Source: Saccharopolyspora indica | GTDB taxonomy: Bacteria > Actinomycetota > Actinomycetes > Mycobacteriales > Pseudonocardiaceae | Assembly: GCF_027853965.1 (NCBI RefSeq) | Contig: NZ_JAQGLB010000006.1 | Location: 328,083-392,082, forward strand | Length of the DNA stretch: 64,000 nt | Reading direction: 5' to 3' | Part shown: in pieces, positions 62,797 through 64,000 of the stretch | Position numbering within the stretch: the stretch's first letter is position 1 | Layout of the letters: each line of letters opens with the position of its first letter | Made by a program: the position numbers and the translations under genes | The notes under the pieces: generated by a model | Told to the model about the DNA's origin: nothing | Seen by the model: the letters and a program-made list of their open reading frames with translations, nothing else | Databases searched by the model: none

Positions 62797-63966
62797 ATGC
62801 AGATCCAGGTCGGGATCGTCGGGGCAGGGCCAGCCGGGCTCATGCTCTCGCACCTGTTGCACCAGCGCGGCGTGGAGTCGGTCGTGCTCGACACCCGGAC
62901 CCGCGAGGAGATCGAGGGCACCATCCGGGCCGGCGTGCTGGAGCAGAGCTCCGTGGACCTGATGGTCGAGACCGGCGTCGGCGAACGCGTCAAGCGGACC
63001 GGGATGGTGCACCACGGCATCGAGCTGCGCTTCGGCGGCCGGGGCCACCGGATCGACTTCGCCGACCTCACCGGCGGCCGCGGCGTGACCATCTACCCGC
63101 AGCACGAGGTGCTCAAGGACCTGATCGCCCAGCGGCTGGCCGACGGCGGCGACATCCGCTTCGGCGTCTCCGACGTGCGCGTCGAGGGCATCACCGGTGA
63201 CCACCCGAAGATCCGGTTCACCCAGGACGGCGCCGAGCAGGAGCTGGACTGCGCGCTGGTGGCCGGCTGCGACGGATCGCGCACCACGACGCGCTTCCTG
63301 ATCCCGGCGCCGAACCCGCGGCAGGACCACTTCCGCCAGTACCCGTTCGCCTGGTTCGGCATCCTGGCCGAGGCGCCGCCGTCGTCGGAGGAGCTGATCT
63401 ACGCCCACCACCGCAACGGCTTCGCGCTGATCAGCACCCGCTCGGCGACCGTCCAGCGGCACTACCTGCAGGTCGATCCCAACGACACCGTCGAGGACTG
63501 GTCCGACGACCGGATCTGGTCGGAGCTGCACGCCCGGGTGGCGGGCGCGGAGATCAAGGAGGGCCCGATCTTCTCCAAGTCGGTCCTGCACTTCCGCAGC
63601 TTCGTGTGCGAGCCGATGCAGCACGGCAGGCTGTTCCTGGCGGGCGACGCCGCGCACACGGTGCCGCCGACCGGCGCCAAGGGCATGAACCTCGCGATCG
63701 CCGACGTCCACGTGCTCTCCCGCGCCATGGCGGAGTTCTTCGCCGGCAGCGACCGCACCGCGCTCGACGCCTACACCGCCACCGCGCTGCCCCGCATCTG
63801 GCGCGCGCAGCACTTCTCCTGGTGGATGACCTCGATGCTGCACCGCATGCCCGAGGCCACCGGCTTCGACCTGCACCGCCAGCTCGCCGAGCTCGACACG
63901 GTCACCCGCTCCCGAGCAGGCCGGACCCTCCTCGCCGAGAACTACGTCGGCACGCCCTTCGACTGA
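62797..63966 (+). CDS. pobA: 4-hydroxybenzoate 3-monooxygenase
   Basis: A 389-residue flavoprotein, close to the usual 394, that hydroxylates 4-hydroxybenzoate to protocatechuate with NAD(P)H and O2. GAGPAGLMLSHLLH binds FAD, RAGVLEQSSVDLM is the substrate-side segment of PobA, CDGSRTTTR the DG motif and FLAGDAAHTVPPTGAKGMNL the second FAD motif. The start ATG follows AGGGAGGAATCGG. It feeds the beta-ketoadipate pathway, whose other genes are not in the window. Confidence 0.95.
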   Translation: MQIQVGIVGAGPAGLMLSHLLHQRGVESVVLDTRTREEIEGTIRAGVLEQSSVDLMVETGVGERVKRTGMVHHGIELRFGGRGHRIDFADLTGGRGVTIYPQHEVLKDLIAQRLADGGDIRFGVSDVRVEGITGDHPKIRFTQDGAEQELDCALVAGCDGSRTTTRFLIPAPNPRQDHFRQYPFAWFGILAEAPPSSEELIYAHHRNGFALISTRSATVQRHYLQVDPNDTVEDWSDDRIWSELHARVAGAEIKEGPIFSKSVLHFRSFVCEPMQHGRLFLAGDAAHTVPPTGAKGMNLAIADVHVLSRAMAEFFAGSDRTALDAYTATALPRIWRAQHFSWWMTSMLHRMPEATGFDLHRQLAELDTVTRSRAGRTLLAENYVGTPFD

Positions 63967-63978
63967 GAAACCGGTCGT

Positions 63979-64000
63979 GGGGGGGGGGGGGGGGGGGGGG
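63979..64000. repeat. Terminal run of 22 G
   Basis: The last 22 bases are all G, starting 12 bases after the pobA stop. A run this long is most simply explained by a read or assembly artefact at a contig end, such as the no-signal G calls of two-colour sequencing. Confidence 0.8.

Noticed and set aside
1..64000. CRISPR arrays, tRNA or rRNA genes, insertion sequences, prophage or att sites
   Set aside because: Reading both strands I saw no regular spacer repeats, no tRNA-like cloverleaf, no transposase or integrase gene and no flanking repeats. A tRNAscan or ISfinder run would be needed to exclude them fully.

Overview
The window is a high-GC actinobacterial chromosome segment. A single EmbA/B/C-type arabinosyltransferase, a type VII secretion (EspG/WXG100) gene set, SARP and LAL regulators and leaderless TANNNT promoters together suggest the Pseudonocardiaceae (Saccharopolyspora-like). 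The genus is an inference, not something the sequence proves.

Region 1 (1-9.6 kb) is mixed metabolism. It opens with a truncated unknown gene. Next comes a small island holding a MetE-like barrel protein, a histidine-ammonia-lyase-fold protein without the canonical MIO Ala-Ser-Gly triad, a cysteine-dioxygenase-like cupin and a divergent LacI regulator with clear operator repeats. It continues with a Tat-exported PhoD phosphatase, a fibronectin/lyase-domain protein, a GNAT acetyltransferase and a secreted pyroglutamyl-peptidase-like protein whose nucleophile position is Ser. Region 2 (9.6-12.8 kb) is one large leaderless ATPase regulator.

Region 3 (12.9-44.7 kb) is the main content: a type II polyketide cluster with angucycline architecture and amino-deoxysugar genes. 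On the minus strand the order oxygenase, cyclase, KS-alpha, KS-beta, ACP, ketoreductase, aromatase, oxygenase matches the conserved E-F-A-B-C-D-L-M core of urdamycin, landomycin and gaudimycin clusters. Around it lie dTDP-glucose synthase, 4,6-dehydratase, 2,3-dehydratase, 3-aminotransferase, two 4-ketoreductases, two N-methyltransferases and two glycosyltransferases. Supply and control genes are an acyltransferase, a complete acyl-CoA carboxylase, a SARP and a JadR1-like response regulator. A TetR/MFS pair sits at one edge and a DrrAB-like ABC exporter at the other. The predicted product is an angucycline-type aglycone carrying one or two 3-(dimethylamino)-2,3,6-trideoxyhexoses, probably of the D series because no 3,5-epimerase is present. 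The separate C6 ketoreductase expected for many angucyclines was not seen.

Region 4 (45-64 kb) holds a secreted trypsin-like protease, a LAL regulator with a degenerate P-loop, a nucleotidyltransferase, a six-gene type VII secretion substrate/chaperone operon, a beta-helix-like membrane protein, an AEC transporter, the arabinosyltransferase, a nuclease-fold protein, and an IclR regulator next to 4-hydroxybenzoate hydroxylase. The window ends in a 22-base G run that looks like a sequencing or assembly artefact.
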